Shown: positions 52,709 through 61,692 of the stretch, in pieces | Layout of the letters: the number at the start of each line of letters is the position of its first letter | Numbering within the stretch: position 1 is the stretch's first letter | Assembly (NCBI RefSeq): GCF_006265095.1 | Contig: NZ_VCNK01000001.1 | Location: 267,941 to 331,940 of the forward strand | Direction: 5' to 3' | DNA from: Phaeobacter sp. B1627 | GTDB taxonomy: Bacteria > Pseudomonadota > Alphaproteobacteria > Rhodobacterales > Rhodobacteraceae | Length of the DNA stretch: 64,000 nucleotides | Translations under genes and position numbers: made by a program | Notes under the pieces: model-generated | Told to the model about the DNA's origin: nothing | Databases searched by the model: none | The model's input: only the letters and a program-made list of their open reading frames with translations

Positions 52709-53626
52709 ATGCGGAACTTGGACATAACCACCCTGCGGTCCTTTGTGGCGGTTGCCGACACCGGAGGGGTGACCCGCGCGGCGTCGTTTCTGCATCTGAC
52801 GCAGTCTGCCGTCTCGATGCAGCTCAAGCGCCTGGAGGAGATGCTCGGGGTGGAGCTGTTGGATCGCTCGGGCCGCAGTATCGGCCTGACGACCTCGGGC
52901 GAGCAGTTGCTGGGGTTCGCCCGCAAGATGCTGAGCCTCAACGACGAGATCATCACCCGCCTGACGGATCAGGCCTTCGAGGGCGAGGTGACGCTGGGCG
53001 TGCCCCATGATGTGGTGCATCCGGTGGTGCCGATGGTGATGCAACGCTTCAACGTGCAGTTTCCTCGGGTGAAGGTGAACCTCTGCACCTCCAACACGCG
53101 CGATCTCAAGGCGGATTTCGAACGGGGGCGATTCGATCTGATCGTGACGACCGAAAGTGTCTCGGGCTCTGGCGGCGAAACCATCCACCAGATGCCTCTG
53201 CGCTGGATCGGAGCCCTGAACGGTCACACCTGGCGGCAACGACCGCTGCGGATCGGGTTCTGCCGCAATTGCATTTTCCGCGGCGTTGCGACCGCGGCGC
53301 TGGATGAGGCGGGCATTGTCTGGGAAATGGCTGTCGACAGCGAGTCGGACCGCACGGTCGAGGCGACGATCAGCGCCGATCTCGCCGTGGGGGTTCTGCT
53401 GGAGGGGACACAGCCCACCCATCAGCAGGTGATCGACCACAACGGCAGTCTGCCGCGTTTGCCGGTCCAGCATATCAACCTGTACGGGGCCGAGCGGGCA
53501 CGCGCGCAATATGTGGACCACCTTGCCGACCTCATCCGGCAAGGGTTTGCGGGTCTGTCTCAGCCCGGGCTGCGTGCGGTCGGGACCGAAATGCTTAGCT
53601 CTGGCGGCCAGCGCGGGGTTGCATGA
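52709..53626 (+). CDS. LysR family transcriptional regulator
   Basis: The 305-residue regulator has the N-terminal winged helix (ITTLRSFVAVADTGGVTRAASFLHLTQSAVSMQLKRLEEMLGVELLDR) and a substrate-binding-like C-domain (FDLIVTTESVSG...). Of three in-frame starts (GTG 52703, ATG 52706, ATG 52709), the last is best spaced from AGGAG at 52696-52700. It diverges from the DUF1127 gene, its most likely target. Its 3' end overlaps the convergent quinone oxidoreductase gene by 32 bp. Confidence 0.9.
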   Translation: MRNLDITTLRSFVAVADTGGVTRAASFLHLTQSAVSMQLKRLEEMLGVELLDRSGRSIGLTTSGEQLLGFARKMLSLNDEIITRLTDQAFEGEVTLGVPHDVVHPVVPMVMQRFNVQFPRVKVNLCTSNTRDLKADFERGRFDLIVTTESVSGSGGETIHQMPLRWIGALNGHTWRQRPLRIGFCRNCIFRGVATAALDEAGIVWEMAVDSESDRTVEATISADLAVGVLLEGTQPTHQQVIDHNGSLPRLPVQHINLYGAERARAQYVDHLADLIRQGFAGLSQPGLRAVGTEMLSSGGQRGVA

Positions 53627-54569
53627 TCACCTTGCCTGTGGCTTTGCGGCTGCGCAGCAGCTCCAGCCCCTGTGCGGTCTCGCTCAGCGGCAGGCGGTGG
53701 CTGATGTGAGGGGTGATGCGACCTTCCTCCAGCCACCGCATCAACAGATCAAAGGTCGCGCGTCCCACGTCGGGGCGCTGCTGCACAAAGCCACCCAGAT
53801 AAAAGCCGATCACCGTCAGGTTCTTGACCAGCAGGTGATTGGCCGGGATCTGCGGCACCTCGCCCCCGGCAAAGCCGATTGGTAGCAGCCGCCCGCCGGG
53901 GTTTGTGGCGCGAAACGCCGCCTTCCAGGTGTCGCCGCCCACCGCGTCATAGACCACATCCGCCCCCCCCAGATCCCGCAGCCGCTGGCGCAGATCCTCT
54001 GAGCTGTCGATCAGATGGTCGGCACCCGCGGCCTCGGCGATGGCCAGCTTGTCGGCGCCTCTCGCCTGTGCAACCACGGTAGCCCCCAGCAATTTGCCGA
54101 TCTCCACCGCCGTCAGCCCGACACCCCCGGCCGCCCCCGTCACCAGCAGCGTCTCGCCGGGCTGCAGGCGGGCCTGCTGCTGCAGCGCCAGCAGGCTGGT
54201 GCCATAGGCGATCATCGAGGCCGCAGCCACGTCGTAGGACACCGCATCCGGGATAGGGATGGCACGGGCCGCATCGAAGATCCCGAAGTCCGCAAGCCCG
54301 CCCTGGCCACCAAAAACGGCGATACGGTCCCCGATTTGAAAATCTGAAATGTCGTCTCCCAGCGCTGCGATCCGTCCCGCGCATTCAAGTCCCGGGGTGA
54401 AGGGCAGGGGGGGCGTGTCCTGATATCGGCCTTCCACCATCAGCAGGTCGGCAAAGTTCAACGCGCAGGCATGAATCTCCAGCAGCACCTCGCCCGGGCC
54501 GGGAGCAGGAGTTTCCACTTCCAAAAGCTTGCCTTCAGAACCGTGATTAACTATACGAAAGGATAGCAT
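53595..54569 (-). CDS. NADPH:quinone oxidoreductase-like MDR enzyme
   Basis: The 324-residue medium-chain dehydrogenase has the quinone-oxidoreductase N-domain (ALNFADLLMVEGRYQDTPPLPFTPGLECAGRIAALG) and the NADPH-binding motif LLVTGAAGGVGLTAVEIGKLLGA. It lacks the structural and catalytic zinc cysteines of alcohol dehydrogenases, as QOR members do. The ATG at 54569 is supported by GAGGAAA upstream. Likely substrates are quinones or enones. The convergent overlap with the LysR gene is 32 bp. Confidence 0.9.
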   Translation of the reverse strand: MLSFRIVNHGSEGKLLEVETPAPGPGEVLLEIHACALNFADLLMVEGRYQDTPPLPFTPGLECAGRIAALGDDISDFQIGDRIAVFGGQGGLADFGIFDAARAIPIPDAVSYDVAAASMIAYGTSLLALQQQARLQPGETLLVTGAAGGVGLTAVEIGKLLGATVVAQARGADKLAIAEAAGADHLIDSSEDLRQRLRDLGGADVVYDAVGGDTWKAAFRATNPGGRLLPIGFAGGEVPQIPANHLLVKNLTVIGFYLGGFVQQRPDVGRATFDLLMRWLEEGRITPHISHRLPLSETAQGLELLRSRKATGKVIMQPRAGRQS

Positions 54570-54916
54570 ACGTGATTTCCTCGCCAATGTTCATCGTTGT
54601 GATTCGGCCGTCAAATGGCCTGGGTTACGTAGGGGAATGAGCCTCCCTATTTTTGGTGAGGCCCTCGAAAACGCGCCTGTAGCGCGTTTCGCGCTGATTT
54701 TTGATGCATTAAATCAGATATTTGCCATGGCCAGCCCGTGAGGCGCGTGCGCCTTTACTTGTATTCAACCAAGAAGGTCGTAGACTTTCCACAATACGAA
54801 ACTTCTGACCTCAAACAACAGATCCCCGGTGGCGGTTCATGCGCCATCGGCACGCGGTTCACAGGCGTGGCTTTGTCGGCCCGTCCAAAGAAAAGACCGC
54901 AATTTGGAGAAAATAC
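54570..54916. other. Divergent regulatory gap before the XRE gene
   Basis: The gap holds the promoters of the quinone oxidoreductase (reverse) and the XRE regulator (forward). Inverted repeats include AACGCGC-CTGTA-GCGCGTT (about 54671-54689) and CTGATTT...AAATCAG (about 54693-54717). Any of these could be the autoregulatory operator of the XRE protein. No coding sequence is supported. Confidence 0.4.
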
Positions 54917-55288
54917 ATGGCACATCCCGTCGATATTCACGTTGGAAAACGCGTCCGTCACCGCCGCTGGCTGATTGGCATGACGCAGCAGCAACTGGCG
55001 GAAAAGGTTGGAATAAAATTCCAGCAAATCCAGAAATACGAAACCGGTGCCAACCGGGTCAGCGCCTCCCGTCTGTGGGACATTTCCGACGCGCTTGGGG
55101 TCAATGTCAGCTTCTTCTTTGAGGGGCTGCACGAAGAAGACAAGATCGCCGCCGACAAGGCGCGCGTCCCTGCCGATCTGATGGGCGACAAAGAAGCGCT
55201 GGATCTGGTCCGGTCCTACTATGCGATCCCGGAAAACCAACGCCGCCGCTTGTTTGAACTGGCGCGCGTGCTGAGCGACGTCGCCTGA
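54917..55288 (+). CDS. XRE family transcriptional regulator
   Basis: The 123-residue regulator has an N-terminal Cro/C1-type helix-turn-helix (VGKRVRHRRWLIGMTQQQLAEKVGIKFQQIQKYETGANRVSASRLWDISDALGV). A C-terminal helix region follows (LDLVRSYYAIPENQRRRLFELARVL), a form found widely in roseobacters. The start at 54917 follows GGAGA by seven bases, and the longer upstream frame is not family-like. No toxin partner is adjacent, so it does not look like an antitoxin. Confidence 0.88.
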   Translation: MAHPVDIHVGKRVRHRRWLIGMTQQQLAEKVGIKFQQIQKYETGANRVSASRLWDISDALGVNVSFFFEGLHEEDKIAADKARVPADLMGDKEALDLVRSYYAIPENQRRRLFELARVLSDVA

Positions 55289-55584
55289 GGCTGCAGATCT
55301 CGGTCGCCTGACGCCTCCTCCTGACACCGGCGGCCGCTGCGGCTGATCTATCGGATCTGCGAGGGGACATGTGATGGGACATGTGTCGTGTGACCGATGA
55401 CCCGGCGCGTTGAACGCCGGGCATTGTCCGTTGTGCCGCCGCCAATTCCGAGGGCTACTCGATCGCGCAATGGAGGCTCAGACCGGCTTCTGGCGGTTTT
55501 CTGGCGGATTTTACCTTGAATGCCCGGGCCGCCCATGGCACCCGCTGCGCATGACACATGCTGATCTGACCGGGACCGCCATTC

Positions 55585-56367
55585 ATGATACTCTCTGATC
55601 TTGACGTCGCGCGCCGTGTGGCTGATGCCGCACGCGAGGTGATCCTGCCGCATTTTCGCAGCGCCGGCATGGCGGCGGACAACAAGCTCGCCGATGGCTT
55701 CGATCCGGTGACCGTGGCCGACCGCGCCGCAGAGCAGGCGATGCGGGCCGTGCTGGCCCGCCTGCGCCCCGAAGACGGTGTTCTGGGCGAGGAGTTCCCT
55801 CCGACCAGCGGCACAAGTGGGCGCACCTGGGTTCTGGATCCGATCGACGGCACCCGGGGGTTCATCAGCGGCACCCCGACATGGGGCGTTTTGATCGCGC
55901 TGTCCGAGGCCTCCGGTCCCATCCTCGGCATCGTCGATCAGCCCTACATCGGGGAGCGGTTCGAAGGCACCCGCAACCACGCGCAGGTGACCGGGCCGCA
56001 TGGCACAAGCCGGCTGGCGACACGCAAGACGGCAACGCTGCAGGACGCGATCCTCTTCACCACCTTTCCCGAAGTCGGCACCAAGAGCGACCGCGCCGCG
56101 TTCGAGCGGGTCGCGGAGCGGGTCAAATTGACCCGATACGGCATGGATTGCTACGCCTACGCCCTGCTGGCGGCGGGCACTGTGGATCTGGTGATCGAAG
56201 CGGGCCTCAACGCCTATGATATTCAGGGGCCCATGGCCGTGATCGAGGCCGCGGGCGGCATTGTGACCAATTGGGAGGGCGGCCCTGCCCATGAGGGAGG
56301 GCGCGTGCTGGCGGCGGCGAACCCGGACATTCACGCATCGGCGCTGGCGCTTCTGGGCAGCGGTTGA
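55585..56367 (+). CDS. hisN: Histidinol-phosphatase, inositol monophosphatase family
   Basis: HisN removes phosphate from histidinol phosphate in histidine synthesis. The 260-residue protein has the metal-binding motifs GEEFPP, WVLDPIDGTRGFISGTPTWG (DPIDGT motif) and NAYDIQGPMAVIEAAGG. The RGFISGTPTWG sequence is typical of the histidinol-phosphatase subgroup rather than SuhB. It has its own 296-bp upstream gap with a CCGGCG-CGTTGAA-CGCCGG stem (about 55401-55419), which may end the preceding XRE transcript. Confidence 0.88.
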   Translation: MILSDLDVARRVADAAREVILPHFRSAGMAADNKLADGFDPVTVADRAAEQAMRAVLARLRPEDGVLGEEFPPTSGTSGRTWVLDPIDGTRGFISGTPTWGVLIALSEASGPILGIVDQPYIGERFEGTRNHAQVTGPHGTSRLATRKTATLQDAILFTTFPEVGTKSDRAAFERVAERVKLTRYGMDCYAYALLAAGTVDLVIEAGLNAYDIQGPMAVIEAAGGIVTNWEGGPAHEGGRVLAAANPDIHASALALLGSG

Positions 56368-56566
56368 TCCCGCATCCGCCGCCGGGGGCCGCGCTGCAGA
56401 AAACGGCTCTGCCGGGGGCTCCTGGCCGGTAATTTCTGCAAACACGGTCTTGTCCTGCGTCGGTGTCATCGGTAGTCATATATCCGCACCGAGTCCTTTG
56501 CCCCTGTTCTGTCGGTGCTGTTTCACCTCCACATACCGAAACGGGCATGCGACGGAGTGTGAAACT

Positions 56567-57925
56567 ATGCCCAATTTCCTGATCAAGCCCGATATCCTGA
56601 TCAAGAATGCCCAGACCGTTCTCACCATGGACGATAGGCGGCGCGTTCTGACGGAGGTTGATATCCGCGTGCGCGCCGGTGTCATTGCCGAAATCGGGGC
56701 CGATCTGCAGGGGGGCGAAGAGGTACTGCAGGCCACAGGCCGCGTGGTGACGCCGGGGTTGGTCAACACCCACCATCATCTGTTTCAGAACCTGACCCGC
56801 GCCGTGCCGGGCGGGCAGGATGCGTTGCTCTTTGGCTGGCTGCGGGTGCTCTATCCGATCTGGGCGCGGCTGGGGCCGGAGCATATGCGGGTGTCGACGC
56901 AGCTGGGGCTGGCGGAGCTTGCTCTGTCCGGCTGCAGTCTCAGCTCGGACCATCTGTACCTGTTTCCCAACGGCGCTCGTCTCGATGACACCATCGAGGC
57001 CGCCGCAGAGGTCGGCCTGCGGTTCCAGCCGACACGCGGGGCGATGAGCATCGGCGAAAGCGCAGGGGGATTGCCGCCCGACAGTCTCACCGAACGCGAA
57101 AGCGACATCCTCGATGATATGATCCGGGTGGTGGATGCCTTTCACGATCCGGCCGAGGCCTCCATGTGCCGCGTCGGCCTTGCGCCGTGTTCGCCATTCT
57201 CGGTGAGCCGCGAGTTGATGCGCGACACGGCGGTCCTGGCGCGTGACAAAGGGGTCATGCTGCATACCCATCTGGCGGAAAATGACGAGGATATCGCCTA
57301 TGGCCTGTCGCAATTCGGCTGCCGTCCCGGGCAATATGCAGAAGATCTGGGCTGGACGGGGGGCGATGTCTGGCATGCCCATTGCGTGAAGCTCGACGGG
57401 CAGGAGATTGATCTCTTTGCCAGAACCCGCACCGGTGTCGCCCATTGCCCCTGCTCGAATTGCCGTCTCGGCAGCGGCATCGCCCCGCTGCGTCAGATGC
57501 GGGATGCGGGGGTGAACGTGGGGCTGGGGGTGGATGGCTCTGCCAGCAATGACATGGCCAGCCTCTGGGATGAGGCCCGGCAGGCCATGCTGCTGCAGCG
57601 GGTGGCCCATGGGGCCGATGCCATGTCCCCCTATGAGGCGCTCGAGATCGCGACACGGGGCGGAGCCGATGTGCTGGGGCGTCCCGAATGTGGCCGGATA
57701 GCCGTCGGAAAACGTGCGGACATCGCCATCTGGGATGTCGGCGGGCTGGCCTCCAGCGGCAGTTGGGATCCGGCTGCTCTGGTTCTGGCCGGGCCGCGTC
57801 AAGTGCATGATCTGCTGGTCGAGGGGGTGAGGGTCGTGGCGGAGGGGCACCTGACCACCGTCGATCTGCCCCGCCTGATCGAGCGCCACGGCGCGATGGC
57901 ACGGGCGCTGTCCACCGGGGACTGA
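56567..57925 (+). CDS. 8-oxoguanine deaminase-like amidohydrolase (ATZ/TRZ family)
   Basis: The 452-residue amidohydrolase has the metal HxH in GLVNTHHHLFQNLTRAVPGG, further metal ligands in LHTHLAEND and HCVKLDGQE, and the Asp of VDGSASND. The FQNLTRAVPGG segment is, as I recall, characteristic of 8-oxoguanine deaminases, which turn 8-oxoguanine into urate. Other triazine or pyrimidine deaminases of the family remain possible. The start at 56567 follows GGAG (56554-56557). It converges on guaD, a second purine deaminase. Confidence 0.78.
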   Translation: MPNFLIKPDILIKNAQTVLTMDDRRRVLTEVDIRVRAGVIAEIGADLQGGEEVLQATGRVVTPGLVNTHHHLFQNLTRAVPGGQDALLFGWLRVLYPIWARLGPEHMRVSTQLGLAELALSGCSLSSDHLYLFPNGARLDDTIEAAAEVGLRFQPTRGAMSIGESAGGLPPDSLTERESDILDDMIRVVDAFHDPAEASMCRVGLAPCSPFSVSRELMRDTAVLARDKGVMLHTHLAENDEDIAYGLSQFGCRPGQYAEDLGWTGGDVWHAHCVKLDGQEIDLFARTRTGVAHCPCSNCRLGSGIAPLRQMRDAGVNVGLGVDGSASNDMASLWDEARQAMLLQRVAHGADAMSPYEALEIATRGGADVLGRPECGRIAVGKRADIAIWDVGGLASSGSWDPAALVLAGPRQVHDLLVEGVRVVAEGHLTTVDLPRLIERHGAMARALSTGD

Positions 57926-57956
57926 TCTGCGCAAGGGGGGGGCGAGGAGGCTGTCC

Positions 57957-58044
57957 GTCCGCTCCGGCCCAGTTCGCACTGGCCTAGTGCGTTCCGGCCC
58001 AGTCCGCTCCGGTCCAGTGCGTTCAGTCCAGTGCGTTCAGTCCA
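57957..58044. repeat. Six-copy tandem repeat, 14-15 bp unit
   Basis: Adjacent units start at 57957, 57972, 57987, 58002, 58017 and 58031 with consensus GTSCGYTCCGGYCCA. The last two units are 14-bp identical copies (GTGCGTTCAGTCCA). The array occupies most of the 166-bp gap between the convergent 8-oxoguanine-deaminase-like and guaD genes. Confidence 0.85.
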
Positions 58045-58091
58045 GCCCCCTCGCGTGCGGCGCTCTCCCGCTCAGCCCAGCTCCTGCTGTT

Positions 58092-59381
58092 TCAGACGAC
58101 CTTGCGACCGGCGATGCGGACCTCGGCGATGGCGCGGTCGTCTCCCATCATGATGGTGGGAAACACCGCCTCCCACAGATCCGTAGCCCGGCTCGCCCGT
58201 TGTGCAATGGCCGGGGTGGAGGCCAGATCGAGCACCACCAGATCGGCCTCCATCCCCGCGGCCAGATTGCCCACCTTGTCCTCCAGATGCAGCGCGGTGG
58301 CGGCGCCTTGGGTGGCCAGCCACAGCAATTGCGACGCATGCAACGCGGTGCCCTTCAACTGCGCCACCTCATAGGCGGCGGCCATCGTGCGCAGCATCGA
58401 AAAACTGGACCCGCCGCCCGTATCGGTGGCCAGCCCGATCCGGTGGCCCGCCGCCATCAGCCCCCCCATGTCGAACAGGCCGGACCCGATGAACGTGTTG
58501 GAGGTCGGACAATGCACGAGACTGGCTCCGACCTCGCGCAGCCGGTCCTTTTCGCGCGGTTGCAGGTGGATCGCATGGCCGAACACCGCCCCCTCGCGCA
58601 ACAGGCCGAAGGTCTCGTAGCTGTCCAGATAGTCGCGCGCATCGGGAAACAGCTGATGCATCCATTCGATCTCGTCCAGTTGCTCGCTCAGGTGGGTCTG
58701 CATCAGGCAATCGGGGTGTTCCGCCCAAAGCGCCCCCAGCGCCTCAAGCTGTTCCGGTGTCGAGGTGGGCGAAAACCGGGGCGTGATGGCATAGCTGATC
58801 CGGTCCACCCCATGCCAGCGGTGCAGCAATGCGGCACTGTCGTCATAGGCGCTTTGGGCGGTGTCGCGCAGCCCCTCGGGGGCGTTTCGATCCATGCAGG
58901 TCTTGCCCGCTACCACCCTTTGGCCGCGCGCCTGCGCCGCGGTGAACAGCGCCTCGACGCTTTCGGGATGGATCGTGCAATAGCTCGCCATGGTCGTGGT
59001 GCCGCAGGCGGCGGTCAGATCGAGATAGCGCGCGGCGATCTCCTCTGCGTAGCCCGCCTCGCCAAACCGCATTTCCTCGGGAAACGTATAGGTGTTGAGC
59101 CAGTCAATCAGCCGCTTGCCCCAGCTGGCAATGATCGCAGTCTGCGGGTAATGCGCATGAGCATCCACAAAACCGGGCAGGATCAGCCTGTCACCATGGT
59201 CGATCACCGGCGCCTCCGGTCTCGCAGCCGTCAACGCCGCAAGGGAGCCCACCGCTGCGATCTTGCCCGCGCTGATGGCCAGGGCCTCATGGTCTTCGAC
59301 GGCCGCCGCCACACCGCCTGCGTCAAAGGGCGATGCCGCAAACGACAGCACCCGGCCTGCGAGAATTAGATCTTGTTCCAT
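58092..59381 (-). CDS. guaD: Guanine deaminase
   Basis: GuaD deaminates guanine to xanthine. The 429-residue amidohydrolase shows LILPGFVDAHAHYPQTAIIASWG (HxH metal site), the recognition segment MDRNAPEGLRDT, TRFSPTSTPEQLEALG-like PRFSPTSTPEQL, QTHLSEQLDEI, VFGHAIHLQ and the metal Asp of ATDTGGGSSFSML. The CMDRNAP segment is diagnostic for guanine deaminases. The ATG at 59381 is preferred to a TTG one codon earlier. Confidence 0.93.
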   Translation of the reverse strand: MEQDLILAGRVLSFAASPFDAGGVAAAVEDHEALAISAGKIAAVGSLAALTAARPEAPVIDHGDRLILPGFVDAHAHYPQTAIIASWGKRLIDWLNTYTFPEEMRFGEAGYAEEIAARYLDLTAACGTTTMASYCTIHPESVEALFTAAQARGQRVVAGKTCMDRNAPEGLRDTAQSAYDDSAALLHRWHGVDRISYAITPRFSPTSTPEQLEALGALWAEHPDCLMQTHLSEQLDEIEWMHQLFPDARDYLDSYETFGLLREGAVFGHAIHLQPREKDRLREVGASLVHCPTSNTFIGSGLFDMGGLMAAGHRIGLATDTGGGSSFSMLRTMAAAYEVAQLKGTALHASQLLWLATQGAATALHLEDKVGNLAAGMEADLVVLDLASTPAIAQRASRATDLWEAVFPTIMMGDDRAIAEVRIAGRKVV

Positions 59382-59519
59382 CAATGCATCACACCTGTTG
59401 TCAAATCACTCGGACACAGGATAGGCCTCCGCAGGGCGGGGGTAAATTGCTGACCAAGCGTTGTTTTCCCCTATATGGTTCCGGTACGGTAGTCGATCAG
59501 GTAAACGGGAGGGCTGTGA

Positions 59520-60908
59520 ATGACGACAGGCGAGACGACCCCCGAGGTGGATGTCGTGTCCGAGGACGGCTATGACCTGGACCGCAAGCGGGTGGCCCAG
59601 ATCCTTTTTGCGCTGGATCGTGACGACCGCGAAACGCTGATCACGCTGATGGATCCGTTGCACCCGGCGGACATCGCGGACCTTCTGGAACAGGTCAATG
59701 CCTTTGATCGCGGACGACTGATCCGGCTCTACGGGCGCGAGTTCGACGGCGACATCCTGTCGGAACTGGATGATTCCATCCGCGAAGAGGTGATCGCGGC
59801 GCTCAACCCGCAGGTCCTCGCCGAGGCTGTCCGCGAACTCGACAGCGACGATGTGGTCGATCTGCTCGAAGATCTCGAAGAGCCGCAGCAGGAAGCCATC
59901 CTCGATGCGCTGGAGGATTCCGACCGTGTCGCGGTAGAGCAATCGCTGCGGTATCCGGAAAACTCCGCCGGCCGTCTCATGCAACGCGAAGTGGTGATGG
60001 CGCCGGAGCACTGGACCGTCGGCCAGGCCATCGACCACATGCGCGCGGCCGAGGATCTGCCGGAGCAGTTCTACCATGTAGTGGTGGTCGACCCCCGCGT
60101 GCGCCCGGTCGGGCAGGTCACCCTGGGACGTCTCATGAGCTCCCGCCGCACGGTCCCCCTGATGCAGCTGCTGGAGGATACCTTTCAGGTGATCCCGGTA
60201 GATCAGGACGAGGAAGATGTGGCCTATGCCTTCAACCAGTATCACCTGATCTCCGCGCCGGTTGTCGATGACGACGGGCGGCTGGTGGGCGCGATCACCA
60301 TCGATGATGCGATGATCGTTCTGGACGAGGAACACGAAGAAGACATCCTGCGTCTGGCCGGTGTCGGCGACGGCAGCCTGTCGGACAAGGTCAGCGAGAC
60401 CACCAAACAGCGGTTTCCCTGGCTGGCGGTGAACCTTGTGACGGCGATCCTGGCCTCTTTGGTGATTGCGCAATTCGACGAGACAATCGCCGGTTTTGTG
60501 GCCTTGGCGGTGCTGATGCCGATCGTGGCCTCGATGGGCGGCAATGCGGGAACCCAGTCGCTGACGGTGGCGGTGCGCGCTCTGGCCACGCGCGACCTGA
60601 CCGGGGCCAACGTCTGGCGGGTGATCCGGCGCGAGGTTCTGGTGGGGCTGATCAACGGCACCATCTTTGCCGTGGTAATGGGGGGGATCGGCGTCATCTG
60701 GTTCGGCACGCCGATGCTCGGGGTGGTGATCGGTGCCGCAATGGTGATCAACCTGGTCGTGGCCGGGCTGGCGGGGACCGTGATCCCGGTTATCCTCGAC
60801 CGTATCGGCGTCGATCCCGCCCTGGCCTCGGGGGCCTTTGTGACGACCGTGACCGATGTGGTCGGCTTTTTCGCCTTTCTCGGACTTGCGGGGGCGGTGC
60901 TGGTCTGA
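59520..60908 (+). CDS. mgtE: Magnesium transporter MgtE
   Basis: The 462-residue magnesium channel has the cytoplasmic MgtE_N domain (about 25-140, HPADIADLLEQVNAFDRGRL). A pair of CBS domains follows (about 145-275, NSAGRLMQREVV and ISAPVVDDDGRLVGAIT), which act as the internal Mg2+ sensor. Five membrane helices end the protein (about 300-460, LMPIVASMGGNAGTQSLTVAVRALA in the pore region). The length is normal. The start at 59520 follows GGGAGG. It is 39 bp upstream of fthC. Confidence 0.95.
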   Translation: MTTGETTPEVDVVSEDGYDLDRKRVAQILFALDRDDRETLITLMDPLHPADIADLLEQVNAFDRGRLIRLYGREFDGDILSELDDSIREEVIAALNPQVLAEAVRELDSDDVVDLLEDLEEPQQEAILDALEDSDRVAVEQSLRYPENSAGRLMQREVVMAPEHWTVGQAIDHMRAAEDLPEQFYHVVVVDPRVRPVGQVTLGRLMSSRRTVPLMQLLEDTFQVIPVDQDEEDVAYAFNQYHLISAPVVDDDGRLVGAITIDDAMIVLDEEHEEDILRLAGVGDGSLSDKVSETTKQRFPWLAVNLVTAILASLVIAQFDETIAGFVALAVLMPIVASMGGNAGTQSLTVAVRALATRDLTGANVWRVIRREVLVGLINGTIFAVVMGGIGVIWFGTPMLGVVIGAAMVINLVVAGLAGTVIPVILDRIGVDPALASGAFVTTVTDVVGFFAFLGLAGAVLV

Positions 60909-60947
60909 TCCGCGGGATCCCGACAATGACCTACAGGAGGAGAGGGC

Positions 60948-61538
60948 ATGAACGACAGCGAACACAGCCCCGAGGCGCTGCTGGCGACGAAGGCCGCCGC
61001 CCGCAAGGCGGCTTTCGTGCGGCGCAAGGCCGCCTTTGAGAGCCAGCGCCCCGGGGTGGCCGGTCATCTGGCCGAGGTTCTGGCCGGCTATCGTGGCGTT
61101 CCGCTGGCGGGGTACATGCCGATCCGCACCGAAATCGACCCCCGTGCCGTGATGGCCGAAGCCGCCGCCCACGGCCCGGTGGCGGTTCCGGTCATTCAGG
61201 GCGCGGGCCAGCCGCTCCGGTTCAGCCGATGGCATCCGGACGGCCCGCTGCGCGACGGCCCCTTTGGCGCCAGAGTGCCGCAGGTGGATGACTACCTTGA
61301 GCCTGAAATCCTGATCGTGCCGCTGGTGGCCTTTGACATCGCAGGCAACCGGCTGGGCTATGGCGGCGGCTTTTATGACCGCACGCTCGAAGGATTGCGC
61401 AACCGGCGCGCGACCCTGGCCATCGGATTTGCCTTTGACGCCCAGGAAGCCCGCTCCCTGCCGCTGGAGCCAACCGATCAGCCGCTCGACATGATCGTGA
61501 CGGAGAGCCGGATTCTGGACATCACCGCGCGGGGCTGA
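60948..61538 (+). CDS. fthC: 5-formyltetrahydrofolate cyclo-ligase
   Basis: The 196-residue enzyme (YgfA/MTHFS) uses ATP to turn 5-formyl-THF into 5,10-methenyl-THF. It has an N-terminal basic helix (KAAARKAAFVRRKAA), PIRTEIDPRAVM and the substrate loop NRLGYGGGFYDRTLEGL. AGGAGGAGAGGG precedes the ATG. No 6S RNA is seen in the 39-bp gap to mgtE, although this gene often neighbours ssrS in other bacteria. Confidence 0.94.
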   Translation: MNDSEHSPEALLATKAAARKAAFVRRKAAFESQRPGVAGHLAEVLAGYRGVPLAGYMPIRTEIDPRAVMAEAAAHGPVAVPVIQGAGQPLRFSRWHPDGPLRDGPFGARVPQVDDYLEPEILIVPLVAFDIAGNRLGYGGGFYDRTLEGLRNRRATLAIGFAFDAQEARSLPLEPTDQPLDMIVTESRILDITARG

Positions 61539-61580
61539 CTGGCCCAGAACGGCCCAACCCCGCTCACTCAGGCCGCAAAC

Positions 61581-61660
61581 GGCTCAGTTGGATCAGGTCT
61601 CGGCTCAGGTCTGCCCAGTTCTGCCCAAGTCGGCTCAGGTCGGTTCAATCCGGTTCAGTC
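61581..61660. repeat. Tandem repeat with 10-bp period
   Basis: Eight consecutive 10-bp blocks have consensus near CGGCTCAGGT (for example CGGCTCAGGT at 61601 and 61631, CGGTTCAATC at 61641, CGGTTCAGTC at 61651). Looser units extend on both sides. It fills most of the 154-bp gap between the convergent fthC and oxygenase genes. Confidence 0.75.
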
Positions 61661-61692
61661 AGGTTCTGGCCGGGCAGGGCGGGGCAGGGCGC

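Noticed and set aside
60909..60947. 6S RNA next to fthC
   Set aside because: The 39-bp gap is too short, and no 6S-like fold signature was found in the nearby gaps.
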